DNA of 64,000 bases, taken from positions 806,001 through 870,000 of the forward strand of contig NZ_JALLGK010000001.1 in the NCBI RefSeq assembly GCF_023072595.1, written 5' to 3'. The DNA is from Streptomyces sp. XM4193. GTDB lineage: Bacteria > Actinomycetota > Actinomycetes > Streptomycetales > Streptomycetaceae. The stretch's first letter is position 1, and each line of letters opens with the position of its first letter. Of the stretch, positions 27,816 to 46,338 are shown piece by piece. Made by a program: the position numbers and the translations under genes. The notes under the pieces were generated by a model. That model ran no database searches, was not told the DNA's origin, and saw nothing but the letters and a program-made list of their open reading frames with translations.

Positions 27816-30800
27816 TGGGTCTTCCTCCACTCTGATTCCAGTACCCCGAGATCGTCGAGTTCGAGGTCGATCAGTGACAGGTCCGACGGGGAGAGTTCCG
27901 CGGAGCGCGGTGCGCTCGCGTGGTCCGCGAGCGCCCGGAGCGCCCGGAACCATCCGTCGGCGAGTTTGCGTACGTCGTCCGGGTCGAGGAGTCTGCGCGG
28001 CCAGGTCCAGTTGGCGACCAGACGCGGTCCGTTCGAGGTGTCCTCGACCAGGACGTTGAGGGACAGGGCGTGTGCGGCGGGCAGCCCGGGATCTCCGCCG
28101 AGCTCGCGCAGCACGTCGCCGTCCGCGGACATCGTCCAGGTGTCGTCGGCGCCGTCCCGGGCACCGTCGTCCTCGGCGATCGTGGTCCGGCCCAGGTAGT
28201 TGAAGCCGAACTGCGGGTCGCCGAGCGCGGCCAACTGCTCGCGGGTGGCCGGGTTCAGATGGCGCAGCAGACCGTGGCCGATGCCCTCGTCGGGCATCTC
28301 GCGCAGCGTCTCCCGCACCCGGGAGACCGCCTTGTGCAGCGCGGTGGAGTCGCTGTACACGCGGCCCCAGGAGACCGGGCCCAGATCCAGCCGCACCGGC
28401 GCCAGACTGGTGAACCAGCCCACGGTGCGCGAGATGTCGAGGTCGAAGCCCTCCGGGATCTGCCGTCCGTGCCGTTCCACGTCCAGCAGTACGGAGGTGC
28501 CCGCGCCCAGCCCGCGCCGGCGCCGCCAGTCGGCGACCGCCAGCGTGAAGCCGGTCAGCAGCACGTCCTCCACACCGCAGCGGGCCGCGGTCGGCACCGC
28601 GGTCAGCAGCCGGTCGGTGACGTCCTCCGGCAGGGTCAGCGCGAGGGCCTCCTGCGTGCTCATGGTGTCGACGGCCGGGTCCTTCGGCGCGGTGGTCACC
28701 AGCGGGTCCTCGTCCGCCAACTGCTCGGTCCACCAGTCCAGTCGGCGCTCGCGCGCCGGGTCCTGCGCCAGCTCGGTCAGCCACTGCGACCAGCGGCGCC
28801 AGGAGGTGCCGACCGGCTGGAGACCCGCGTCCCGGGACTCCAGCGCCGCCAGCCAGGCGGCGGCCAGATCGGGTACGAGAATCCGCCAGGAGACTCCGTC
28901 GACCGCCAGGTGGTGGCCGATCACCAGCAGCCTGCCGGGCGTGCCCGGGCCGGCGTCGAACCAGACCGCGCGCACCATCGCGCCCTCGGTCGGCGACAGC
29001 GAGGCCACCGCATCCTGGGCGTGCATGGCCACGGTCGCCCGGACCTTGTCCCGGTCCGCCCCGGCGATGTCGACGCGGGTGACGCATTCGGCCGCGTCCA
29101 CCGCACCGCGCGGGCGCACCTCGTAGGACCACTGGTCGCCGTCCGCGGACAGCTTCAGCCGCAGCGCGTCGTGGTGGTCCAGCACGGTACCCAGCGCGGT
29201 GGTCAGCGACTCCTGGTCGACCCGGTCCGGCACCTGGAGCAGCACCGACTGGTGGAACCGGTCCATGCTGCCGCCCAGTTCGCGCAGCCAGTGCGTCATC
29301 GGGGTCAGCGGCACCTCGCCGATACCGGCGTCCGGGTCCTCCGGGGCCACCTCCTCCTCGGCACGGGCGATCCGCGCGAGGGCGGCGGCCGACTTGTGCT
29401 CGAAGACGTCCCTGGGGCTGATCACCAGACCGCCCCTGCGGACCTGGCTGACCAGCTTGATCGAGACGATGCTGTCGCCGCCGAGCTCGAAGAAGTTGTC
29501 GTCCACGCCCACCTCGGGCAGGCCCAGCACCTCCCGGAACGCCTCGGCGATGACCCGCTCGGCGTCCGTGGTCGGCTCCTTGGCGTCCTCGCGCACCGGC
29601 AACCGCGGGGCGGGCAGGGCCGCCTGGTCCAGCTTGCCGTTGACGGTCAGCGGCAGGGCGTCCAGCACGACCCAGACCTGCGGAACCATGTACTCGGGCA
29701 GCCGCCCGGCCGCCTCCGCGCGCACCGGCTCCAGCGCGGCCTCCGTGGCTGCGTCGGTGTCGGCGTCTGTATCGGTGCCGGCGTCGGCATCCGCACCGGT
29801 GCCGGGCAGCACCACGTAGCCGACCAGCTGCTTGACGCCGGGCCGGTCCTCGCGGATGACCACGGCGGCGCCCTCGACGCCCGCGCAGCCCGCGATCTGC
29901 GACTCGATCTCGCCCAGCTCGATGCGGAAGCCGCGCAGCTTGACCTGGTTGTCCCGGCGGCCGACGAACTCCAGCTCGCCGTCCGCCCGGCGGCGCACCA
30001 CGTCGCCGGTGCGGTAGAGCCGGGTGCCGGCCGGGCCGAACGGGTCGGCGACGAACCGCTCGGCGGTCAGGGCCGGTTGACCGAGGTAGCCGCGCGCCAG
30101 GCCGACACCGGCCACGTACAGCTCGCCCGCCACACCGGGCGGGCACAGGCCCATGTCGGCGTCGAGCACGTACGCCCTGGTGTTGTGGATCGGGCCGCCG
30201 ATGTGCGGAACGCCGCTGCCGTCCAGCGGACCGCTCGCGGTGGCGCAGACGGTCGTCTCGGTGGGGCCGTAGGCGTTGACGAAACGACGGCCGCGGGACC
30301 AGCGCGCGGCCAGCTCCCGCGAGCACGCCTCGCCCGCCGTCATCAGCGTCATCGCGGGGGCGTTGCGCGCCTCCGCGCTGGAGAGCGCCGTCGGGGTGAG
30401 CACGGCGTGGGTGATGCCCTCGTCGGTCAGGAAGTCGGTCAGCGCGTCACCGAGGACCGGGCCGTCGGACGGGGAGAGCACCAGCGCGGCGCCGTTGAGC
30501 AGCGCCATCACCGTCTCGTACAGGGCGGCGTCGAAGCTCGGGGCGGAGAACTGCCCGACCCGGCTCGTGCTGTCCACCCCGAACCAACTCGCCTGCCACG
30601 CCGCGAGGTTGCCCACACCGCGGTGCGGGACCACCACGCCCTTGGGGCGGCCGGTGGACCCGGAGGTGTAGATCACGTACGCCGGGTGGTCGGCGGACAG
30701 CGGCGCCCGCCGCTCGGCGTCGGTGACCTCGGCGCCCGAGGCCCGCGCCAGCTCCTCGACGGTGCCGCGCTCGTCGAGCACCAGCGGTGCGGCGGACCCC

Positions 30801-33800
30801 TGCGGCAGCCGGTCGACCAGGTCGGCCAGCGTGATCACCAGGGAGGGCGCGCTGTCGGCGAGCATGTAGGCGATCCGGTCCGACGGGTGGTTCGGGTCGA
30901 CCGGTACGTACGCGGCTCCGGCGGTCATCACCGCCAGCAGCGAGGTGGTGAGGAAGGCCGAGCGCGGCAGCACCAGCGCGACCCGGTCCTCCGGCCCGAC
31001 GCCGCGCGCGACCAGCAGCCGGGCCAGCCGGTTGGCACGGTCGGCCAGCGTGGCGTAGTCGCGGGTCAGCCCGTCGGCGACCAGCGCCGGCCGGTCCGGG
31101 AACTGCGCGGCCCGGGCGGCGAAGAGCGCCGGCACGGTGGCCTCGCCCGTCCGGTCCGACGGGACCGCGGTGTCGTTCCAGCCGGCCAGCAGCTGCGCCC
31201 GCTGCTCGCCGGAGAGGATCTCCAACTGCCGTACGGGCACGTGCGGTTCGGCGACCGCGGAGCGCAGCAGCTGGACCAGGTGGGCGACGATCCGCTCGGC
31301 GCTCTCCCGGTCGAAGAGGTCGGTGCTGTGGTTCAGGATGCCGGAGACCGAGCCGTCCGCCTCCTCGGCGAAGGTCAGCTCCAGATCCACCTTGGCCACC
31401 GGCAGCAGCATCTCCTGCGGGGTGACCCGCAGCCCGGGCAGCTCGATCTCGCCGCCGTCGTTGTTCTGGTAGGCCAGCAGCACCTGGAAGAGCGGGTTGT
31501 GCGAGAGCGAGCGGTCGCTGGTGACGACGTCCACCAGCCGCTCGAACGGCAGGTCCTGGTGCGAGTACGCCTCCAGCGCGGTGGTCCGCGCCCGGCGCAG
31601 CACCTCGGTGAAGTCGGGGTCGCCGGACACGTCGGTGCGCAGCACCAGGGTGTTGACGAAGAAGCCGACCAGCTCGTCGGTGGCCACGTCGGTACGGCCG
31701 GCGACCGGCGTACCGATCGGGATGTCCCGGCCCGCGCCCAGCCGCGAGAGCAGCGTGGCGAGCGCGGCCTGGAAGACCATGAACGGCGTGGTGTCGGTGC
31801 TCGCCGCCAGCGCGTGCAGCCGCTCGGCCAGTTCGGCCTCGATGCGGATCGGCACCGCACCGCCGCGGTGGGTGGCCACCGGGAGCCGCGGCCGGTCGGC
31901 GGGCAGCTCCAACTCGCTCGGTGAGCCCGTGAGTCGGTCCTGCCAGAACCTCAACTGCTCGGCGGCCAGGCTGTTCTCGTCCTGCTCGTCGCCCAGCAGC
32001 TCGTGCTGCCAGAGGGTGTAGTCGGCGTACTGCACCGCCAGCGGCGCCCAGTCGGGGGCCGAGCCCTCCAGCCGGGCCCGGTACGCCTGGCTGAGGTCCC
32101 GGGCGAGCGGTGCCTGCGACCAGCCGTCGCCGGCGATGTGGTGCACCACGACGCAGAGCACGTGCTCGTCCTCCGCGAGCCTGAACAGCTGCGCCCGCAG
32201 CGGGAGTTCGACGGCGAGGTCGAAACCCGTCGTGCCCGCCGCGTCCAGCGCGGCGGGCAGCGACTCCTCGGAGACCTCCACGGTCTCCACCGGTATTCCG
32301 GCCTCCTCGACCGGAACGATCTGCTGCCAGGGCTCGCCGTCGGCGTCCGGGAAGACGGTGCGCAGCGACTCGTGCCGCGCCACCACGTCACCCAGTGCGG
32401 CGACCAGTGCGGCGGAGTCCAGAGTGCCGGAGAGCCGGACGGCGAAGGGGATGTTGTACGTCGCGCTCGGCCCCTCCATCCGGTTGAGGAACCAGAGTCT
32501 GCGCTGGGCGAAGGAGAGCGGCACCTTCTCCGGCCGCTCGGCGGGCCGCAGCGGTGCGCGGAGCGCGGTGGAGGTGTCGCCCAGCTCGGTGGCCAGCGTC
32601 TCCGCGGTCGGCTTCTCGAAGACCCGGCGGATCGGCAGTTCGACGCCGAGCACCGCACGCACCCGGCCGACCAGCCGGGTGGCGAGCAGCGAGTGGCCGC
32701 CCAGCTCGAAGAAGTTGTCGTTGACCGCGACCGATTCCAGGCCGAGAACCTCGGCGAACAGCCCGCACAGCAGCTCCTCGTGCGGGGTGCTCGGCTTCCT
32801 GGCCGCCTCCGTCGCGTGCTCGGGGGCCGGCAGCGCCTTCTGGTCGACCTTGCCGTTGGTGGTCAGCGGAAGGGTGTCGAGCGCGATGATCGGGCGCGGC
32901 ACCATGTAGTCGGGCAGCCGGTCGCCGGCCCAGCGGCGCAGCTCCTCGGTGTCCAGCTCGGCGCCCGCGGCCGGTACGGCGTAGCCGACCAGCTGCTTGA
33001 CGCCCGGCCGGTCCTCACGGACGACGACCGCGATGTGGCCGACCGCCTCGTGGGCGGCGAGCGCGGACTCGATCTCGCCCAGCTCGATGCGGAAGCCGCG
33101 CAGCTTGACCTGGTTGTCCCGGCGGCCGACGAACTCCAGCTCGCCGTCCCAGCGCCAGCGCACCACGTCGCCGGTGCGGTAGAGCCGGGTGCCGGGAGCG
33201 CCGAAGGGGTTGGCCACGAAGCGGTCGGCGGTCAGGTCCGGCCGGCCGACGTAGCCGCGCGCCAACCCGACGCCCGCCACGTACAGTTCACCGGCCACGC
33301 CGATCGGGCACAGCCGCAGCCGGCTGTCGAGCACGTAGACCTGCTTGCCGTCCAGCGGGCCGCCGATCGGCACCGGCTCGGTCACCGCGCCGCCCGGACG
33401 CAGCGCGTACGCGGCGGCCATGACGGTGACCTCGGTGGGGCCGTAGGCGTTGACCACGGTCAGGTCGGGGCAGGCCGCCAGGGTCTGGCGCACCGAGGCG
33501 GTCGGCAGCGCCTCGCCGCCGGTCCACACCTCGCGCAGGGTGCGGAAGACCTCGGGGGACTCGGCCGCGATCAGCCGGAAGAGGCCGGTGGTGAAGAGGG
33601 TGGCGGTGATCCGCTGCTCGGTCAGGACGCGGGCGATGGTGGCCACGTCCAGATCACCGGGCGGGCCCACCACCAGCGTTCCGCCGTTGAGCAGCGGAAT
33701 CCACATCTGGTACGTCGAGGCGTCGAAGGCGTGCGCGGACTGGAGCAGCACCCGCTCCTGCGCCCCGCCGGCGAACAGCCCGTCCGCGGCGAGGTCGTTG

Positions 33801-35632
33801 ATGCCCCGGTGGGTGACCGCGACGCCCTTGGGGCGACCGGTCGAACCGGAGGTGTACATGATGTACGCCACCCGGTCCGGGCCGGTCGGCACGGGCAGGC
33901 CGCCCTCGGGCACCGGATGGTGCGAGGGCAGGTCGCCCTGTTCGAGGACGAGCGAGATCCCGCTGTCGCTGAGCACGTGCTCGCGCCGCGCCCGCGGCCA
34001 GCGGTGGTCCATCGGCACGTAGACCGCGCCGGCCCGGATCACGCCGAGCACCGCGAGCACGTACTCGGGGGAGCGGTCCATGGAGATGCCGACGGGCTCC
34101 TCCGGGCGCACCCCGCGGGCCCGCAGCCAGGCGGCGATCTGCTCGACGCGCTCGCTCAACTCGCCGTAGGTGAGCGACTGTTCGCCCCAGACCAGGGCCT
34201 GCCGGTCCGGCCCCTCGGCGGTCCGGCGGGCCAGCATCTCGGGCAGGGTGTAGACGGGGGTGAGCGCGGGGCTCGGGTTCCAGCCGCCGAGCAGCTTCGA
34301 GCGCTCGGCCTGGTTCAGCACCTCCACGCTGCCGGCCGGGGCCTCGGGGTTCTTGACGAACGAGTCGATCAGCGTGACCAGTTGGCCGCTGATCGACTCG
34401 ATCTCGCCGACCTCGAAGGCGTCCGCGCGGTAGGTGAAGCGCAGCTCGATGGAGTCGCCGGGGATCACCATGAGGGCGAGCGGGTAGTGCGCGCCGTCGG
34501 TGGAGAAGACGCCGTCGACCGTGAGCCCGCCGGGCAGGGTGAGAGCGGACGGGTCGACGGGGAAGTTCTCCAGCACGGTGAGGGTGTCGAAGAGGTCGCC
34601 GTGCCCCGCGGCGCGCTGGATCTCCGCCAGGCCCATGTACTGGTGGCCCATCAGACGCTGCTGCTCGCGCTGGACCCGCTCGCACAGGGCGATCAGCGAC
34701 TCCTCGCGCCGCAGCCGCACCCGTACCGGCACCGTGTTGAGGAAGAGTCCGACCATGGTGTGCACACCGGGGATCTCCGGCGGCCGACCGGCCAGCGTCA
34801 TGCCGAAGGTGACGTCCTCGCGGTCGGTGCGCCGGCCCAGCAGCAGCCCCCACGCCGCCTGGAGCACGGTGTTGAGGGTCAGTCCGCTCTCGCGCACCTG
34901 CTGCGAGAGCCGCGCCGTGGTCTCCGGGGAGAGATGTGCGCTGATCTTGCTGGGCAGCACCGAGGCCGACCGGTCGTCGGGCATCGCGGCCAGCATGGTC
35001 GGGCCGTCCAGGTCGGCGAGCTCCTCGCGCCAGGCGCGCTCGGCCGCCGCGCCGTCCTGCTTGGCGAGCCAGCCCAGGTGGTAGCGGTACGGCGTGACCG
35101 CCGGCAGCGCCGAGGCGTCACCGCCGGCCGCGTACAGCTCGAACAGCTCGCGCACCAGGATCGGTGCCGACCAGCCGTCCAGCAGGATGTGGTGGTTGGT
35201 GACCAGCAGCCGGTGCCGCTGCGGCGCGGTGCGCACCACGGTGAAGCGCAGCAGCGGCGGGTTGCGCAGGTCGAACCGGGCGGACCGGTCGCGTTCGGTG
35301 ACCTCGCGCACCGCGGCGTCCCGTTCGCCGTCCGGCACCTCGGTCAGGTCGACGACCCGCCAGGGCAGCTCGGCCGACTTGGGGATGAACTGGAGCGGAC
35401 GCTCACCCTCGTGCCGGAAGCCGGCCCGAAGGTTGCCGTGCCGCTCCAGCAGCGCGCGGGCCGCCGAGTGCAGGACGGGTACGTCCAGCGGACCGTCGAT
35501 GTCCATGCCCAACTGCATGACGTAGACGTCGGGGCCGGCCTGGTCGTCGTACTGGGCGTGGAAGAGCAGGCCCTCCTGAAGGGGGGTGAGAGGCAGTACG
35601 GCTTCGAGTTCCGCGTTCTGCTTCGTACTCAT
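27812..35632 (-). CDS. NRPS2: C-A-T / C-A-T-E (modules 3-4, Leu and D-Phe)
   Basis: A 2606-aa synthetase. Module 3: C (HHILLDGWS), A with code D-A-Y-L-W-G-A-V-M (close to Leu codes), T. Module 4: C (HHIAGDGWS), A with D-A-Y-V-M-A-A-V-C (aromatic/Phe-like), T of the GGDSIVSIKLV type, and an epimerisation domain (from EVPLTPMTHW, HHLAVDGVSWR) over the last ~480 residues. A10 lysines are present in both A domains. The N-terminus LPLTPLQEGLLFHA and the acidic C-terminus (DDLGVLESEW) look like docking ends. ATG 35632 lies 2 nt after the NRPS1 stop. Predicted residues: Leu3, D-Phe4. Confidence 0.93.
27900..29320 (-). other. Epimerisation domain of NRPS2
   Basis: A C-superfamily domain after the module-4 carrier with HHLAVDGVSW and later motifs such as VGWFTSLAPVRL and FNYLGR, which are typical E-domain signatures. 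It should convert L-Phe-carrier peptide to D. Boundaries are approximate. Confidence 0.88.
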
Positions 35633-35634
35633 TC

Positions 35635-43365
<7,731 letters not shown>

Positions 43366-43745
43366 CTGTCCTCTGTTTCTTCGGGCCAAGCCGATCTGAG
43401 ATTCCGGTCGGGTTCGGTTGACGGGCAGGACAAACGTCATCGGTTGCCCTGGTCGTCTGGAGCGAGTCGGCCGGATCGCCCACGGCGGGAGAAGTGGGTC
43501 GCGTTCTCGGCGTGCCCCGTACTTCGCCGGCTGGAGGTCGATCGACGTTCTCCGGCTAAAGAAATACACGATCGGACAATGACTGTCGCGAGCAGATGCA
43601 TTTTCCGGAAACGCCCGGTCCTGGCAGGGGAATTCAAATTCTTCGAATCGGCTTGCAGCAAGTGGCAAGCGCCGCAGACGCGGAGGAGTCCACTCCTAGC
43701 ATCTGCCGCAGCGCAAACATCGATTACTGACAAAGGGGTAACGCC
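43366..43745. promoter_or_regulatory. Divergent promoter region between NRPS1 and the P450 gene
   Basis: 380 bp without a gene, partly A/T-rich. It should hold promoters for the leftward NRPS operon and the rightward P450 operon. Inverted repeats: gcttgc/gcaagc with 8-nt spacer at 43651-43670, and aggagt/actcct with 2-nt spacer at 43684-43697. The P450 ATG has AAAGGGG upstream. The repeats are candidate regulator sites; no reliable -10/-35 was found. Confidence 0.6.
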
Positions 43746-44969
43746 ATGACTGACACCGTGGAGAAGGTGGCGACCTGCCCCGTCGCCCCTCACGGTTGGC
43801 CCAACCCGCTGCTGCCGGAATACGAGCAGCTGCCGGAAGGCCGACCGTTGACGCAGGTCGAAATGCCGTCGGGCAGCAAGGCGTGGCTCGTCGCGCAGCA
43901 CGAGCAGATCCAGCAGCTGCTGGCCGACGACCGGTTCAGCGTGGAGCCGCACCCCACGTTCCCGATCCGGTTCCCGGCTCCGCAGGAACTGCTGGACATG
44001 ATCGCCAGGGACGCCAAGAACCTCCTGGTGACCATGGACGCGCCCCGGCACACCCGCATCCGCGGCATGGCGCTGCCGGACTTCACCATCCGGGCCGCCA
44101 AGAAGATGGCGCCCAGGGTCCAGGAGCTCATCGACGTCTACCTGGACCGCATGCAGGAGCAGGGCAGCCCGGTCGACCTGGTCCAGGCGCTGGCCCTGCC
44201 GCTGCCGGCCCAGGTCATCTGCGAGCTGGCGGGCATCCCGGACTCCGATCGGGAGATCTTCACCAAGAACGCCGCGATCATGGTGGGCACCCGGCACTCG
44301 TACACGATGGACGAGAAGCTGGCGGCCAACGAGGAGTTGATGAAGTACTTCGCCACCCTCGTCACCGAGAAGCAGGACAACCCGACCGACGACATGCTCG
44401 GCAACTTCATCACCCGGGCCACCAAGTCCGAGGAGTTCGACCACCACGGTCTGACTCTGATGACGAAGATGCTGCTGCTCGCCGGCTACGAGTTCATCGT
44501 CAACCGCATCGCGCTCGGCACCCAGGCGCTCCTGGACCACCCCGAGCAGCTCGCCGCGCTCCGTGAGGACCCCGAGGGCCTCATGCCGAAGACGGTCGAC
44601 GAGATCCTGCGGTACTTCAGCCTGGTGGACGAGATCATCGCCCGCGTCGCGCTCGCCGACGTCGAGATCGACGGTGTCACCATCAAGGAGGGCGAGGGCA
44701 TCCTGGTCCTGAAGGGGCTGGCCGACCGCGACCCACAGCAGTACAGCAACCCGGACACCTTCGACATCCACCGGGACGCCCGCGACCACCTCGCCTTCGG
44801 CTACGGCATCCACCAGTGCCTGGGCCAGCACGTCGCCCGGCTGATGCTGGAGCTGTGCCTGAAGAGCCTGATCACCCGCTACCCGAACCTGCACATGGTG
44901 GAGAGCACCGAGCCGATCGAGCTGATCGACGGTCTGCCGCCGGTGCACAAGCTCACGGTCGGGTGGTGA
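43746..44969 (+). CDS. Cytochrome P450, probable dehydrotyrosine-forming enzyme
   Basis: A 407-aa bacterial P450. Heme motif FGYGIHQCLG with Cys358, and ExxR at Glu286-Arg289. The I-helix reads AGYEF (246-250), so the usual acid-alcohol pair (E/D-T) has Phe250 in place of Thr. In WS9326A biosynthesis a P450 desaturates N-Me-Tyr on the NRPS carrier, and an altered I-helix would suit dehydrogenation over hydroxylation. It is coupled to a ferredoxin gene (GTGA) and faces away from NRPS1. Assignment to dehydrotyrosine follows from cluster type. Confidence 0.9.
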   Translation: MTDTVEKVATCPVAPHGWPNPLLPEYEQLPEGRPLTQVEMPSGSKAWLVAQHEQIQQLLADDRFSVEPHPTFPIRFPAPQELLDMIARDAKNLLVTMDAPRHTRIRGMALPDFTIRAAKKMAPRVQELIDVYLDRMQEQGSPVDLVQALALPLPAQVICELAGIPDSDREIFTKNAAIMVGTRHSYTMDEKLAANEELMKYFATLVTEKQDNPTDDMLGNFITRATKSEEFDHHGLTLMTKMLLLAGYEFIVNRIALGTQALLDHPEQLAALREDPEGLMPKTVDEILRYFSLVDEIIARVALADVEIDGVTIKEGEGILVLKGLADRDPQQYSNPDTFDIHRDARDHLAFGYGIHQCLGQHVARLMLELCLKSLITRYPNLHMVESTEPIELIDGLPPVHKLTVGW

Positions 44970-45172
44970 AGCGCATGAAGATCCACGCTGACCGCGACCG
45001 CTGCATCGGCGCCGGGCTGTGCGCGCTGAACGCGCCCACCATCTTCGACCAGGACGACGACGGAATGGTCGTGCTGCTGGACAGCTCGCCCACTCTGGAG
45101 AACTCCTCCGACGCACGCCGCCTCGCCGAGGACATCTGCCCCTCGAAGGCGATCCGGATCACGGACGGCTGA
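44966..45172 (+). CDS. 3Fe-4S ferredoxin
   Basis: A 68-aa ferredoxin with three cluster cysteines (CIGAGLC and ICPSKAI) in the pattern of P450-associated 3Fe-4S ferredoxins. GTG 44966 overlaps the P450 stop (GTGA); ATG 44975 is an alternative start nine bases on. It should pass electrons from the reductase at 10806 to the P450. A hairpin (45189-45235) follows. Confidence 0.92.
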   Translation: MKRMKIHADRDRCIGAGLCALNAPTIFDQDDDGMVVLLDSSPTLENSSDARRLAEDICPSKAIRITDG

Positions 45173-45188
45173 CGCCGCCGTCCACCTC

Positions 45189-45235
45189 GGCCGTGGGTCT
45201 GACGTCTCTCCCGTGTGGGCGTCGGACCCACGGCC
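45189..45235 (+). terminator. Hairpin terminator after the P450-ferredoxin operon
   Basis: A 15-bp stem (45189-45203 with 45221-45235) with one G-U pair, followed by tttgc. It separates the ferredoxin gene from the Cys-hydrolase gene, which then needs its own promoter or read-through. Confidence 0.7.
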
Positions 45236-45311
45236 TTTGCGGCGGACCCCCGATTCCCCGCTGCCACCCCCACTTCCACATCCACCGCGGACCTGACTGG
45301 ACAGCTGACAG

Positions 45312-46109
45312 ATGACAAAGCTCAACGGATGGAAAGTGCTGAACGAGGGCCAGGGGGGCGAGGTCGTGCTCGGCGTCGACTTCGCCACCACCGGCCGCTC
45401 CGACTCGAGCTTCTCCGACCTCGCCCCGAACCTCGGCCACGGCCTGGCGCTGTGGGAGACCCGGCAGCCGGACGGCGCGAGTGCGGGTTCGGTCGAGGAC
45501 TTCCTCGGGCTGTGGGCCGACGGGGTCGCCGAGAGCGGACGCACGGTGCGCGCGGTGCTCGGCTACTGCGCGGGCAGCGTCCACGCCGGCGAGTTGGCCG
45601 CCCGGATCGCCGAACGCCAGGGCAGCGCACCGGTCTTCGTGATGTTCGACCCCGAGGTGCCGACACACGCCAGCCTCTACCGGGACTTCGTCGCGATGAT
45701 GAACCAGTTCGCCGCGGTGCTCTCCGCGGACGAGGTGGCGGCGGCGCACCGCGAGGGCGAGGAGGCGCAGGCGCGCTTCGCGGAGTTCGCCGCCTACGGT
45801 GACGAACTCGTGCGGATCTTCCAGGAGAAGGCCGGTGTCGCCTTCGCCCGCGAGGAGCTGGACACCGAGATGCTCGACGAGTTCGTCGCGGTCTTCCGGT
45901 CCTTCGTCGCCTATCTCAACGCCGCCCGGCAGATCGACCCGGCCGCCGCCTGGTCCACCGCGACCGCCGTGAACTCCGAGCACCCGACCGAGGGCGCCGC
46001 ACAGGCCGCCGTCGCCGTCGACATCGCCGTCGCGCACAGCGACATCCTCCGTGACAAGCGGGTCGCCGACGCGGTGAACGACGCGGTCAAGGCGCCCGTC
46101 GGTTCGTAG
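45312..46109 (+). CDS. Alpha/beta hydrolase with Cys nucleophile, candidate aminoacyl shuttle
   Basis: A 265-aa thioesterase-fold protein. The nucleophile elbow is LGYCAGSVHAG, so the catalytic residue is Cys86 instead of Ser. Asp is in MFDPEVP, and His242 in VAHSDILRDKRVADAV matches the TE base. Cys-nucleophile hydrolases of the SyrC/CmaE kind move an aminoacyl group from a stand-alone A-T carrier to the main NRPS. This cluster has two stand-alone A-T enzymes, an A-less module and a dead A domain, so a shuttle is expected. The family likeness is from motifs only; a plain type II thioesterase is the alternative. Confidence 0.55.
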   Translation: MTKLNGWKVLNEGQGGEVVLGVDFATTGRSDSSFSDLAPNLGHGLALWETRQPDGASAGSVEDFLGLWADGVAESGRTVRAVLGYCAGSVHAGELAARIAERQGSAPVFVMFDPEVPTHASLYRDFVAMMNQFAAVLSADEVAAAHREGEEAQARFAEFAAYGDELVRIFQEKAGVAFAREELDTEMLDEFVAVFRSFVAYLNAARQIDPAAAWSTATAVNSEHPTEGAAQAAVAVDIAVAHSDILRDKRVADAVNDAVKAPVGS

Positions 46110-46149
46110 CCGGGGGCACGGCGGAACCACCGCCGAAGCACTGCCGAAA

Positions 46150-46206
46150 CACCGCAGGGCCTGTACGCGACCGGGGAGAACTCGGTCGTGGACAGGCCCT
46201 GCGGTG
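46150..46206. terminator. Bidirectional hairpin terminator
   Basis: A perfect 15-bp outer stem (46150-46164 with 46192-46206) and an inner cgaccg/cggtcg stem, between the convergent Cys-hydrolase and fused-dehydratase genes. It should stop transcription from both sides. Confidence 0.8.
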
Positions 46207-46230
46207 CGTTCCGCGCCCGGTCGTGCGTGC

Positions 46231-46338
46231 GCTGCTCGGTGGTGAGTGCCGCTGCTCGGTGGTGATGCGTCAGGTGCCGGGCATCAGTGTCAGGCGTCAG
46301 TGTCCGGGCGTCAGTGCCGGGCGTCAGTGTCAGGCGTC
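46231..46338. repeat. Short tandem repeats in the convergent gap
   Basis: gctgctcggtggtga occurs at 46231-46245 and 46251-46265. From ~46279 several imperfect ~13-15-bp units around gcgtcagtgtc follow, running into the end of the fused-dehydratase gene. No gene-like content is seen; replication slippage is the simple explanation. Confidence 0.7.

Noticed and set aside
46231..46338. Short tandem repeats considered as a possible CRISPR array
   Set aside because: Units are only 13-15 bp, imperfect, have no spacers of constant length, and no cas genes are nearby.
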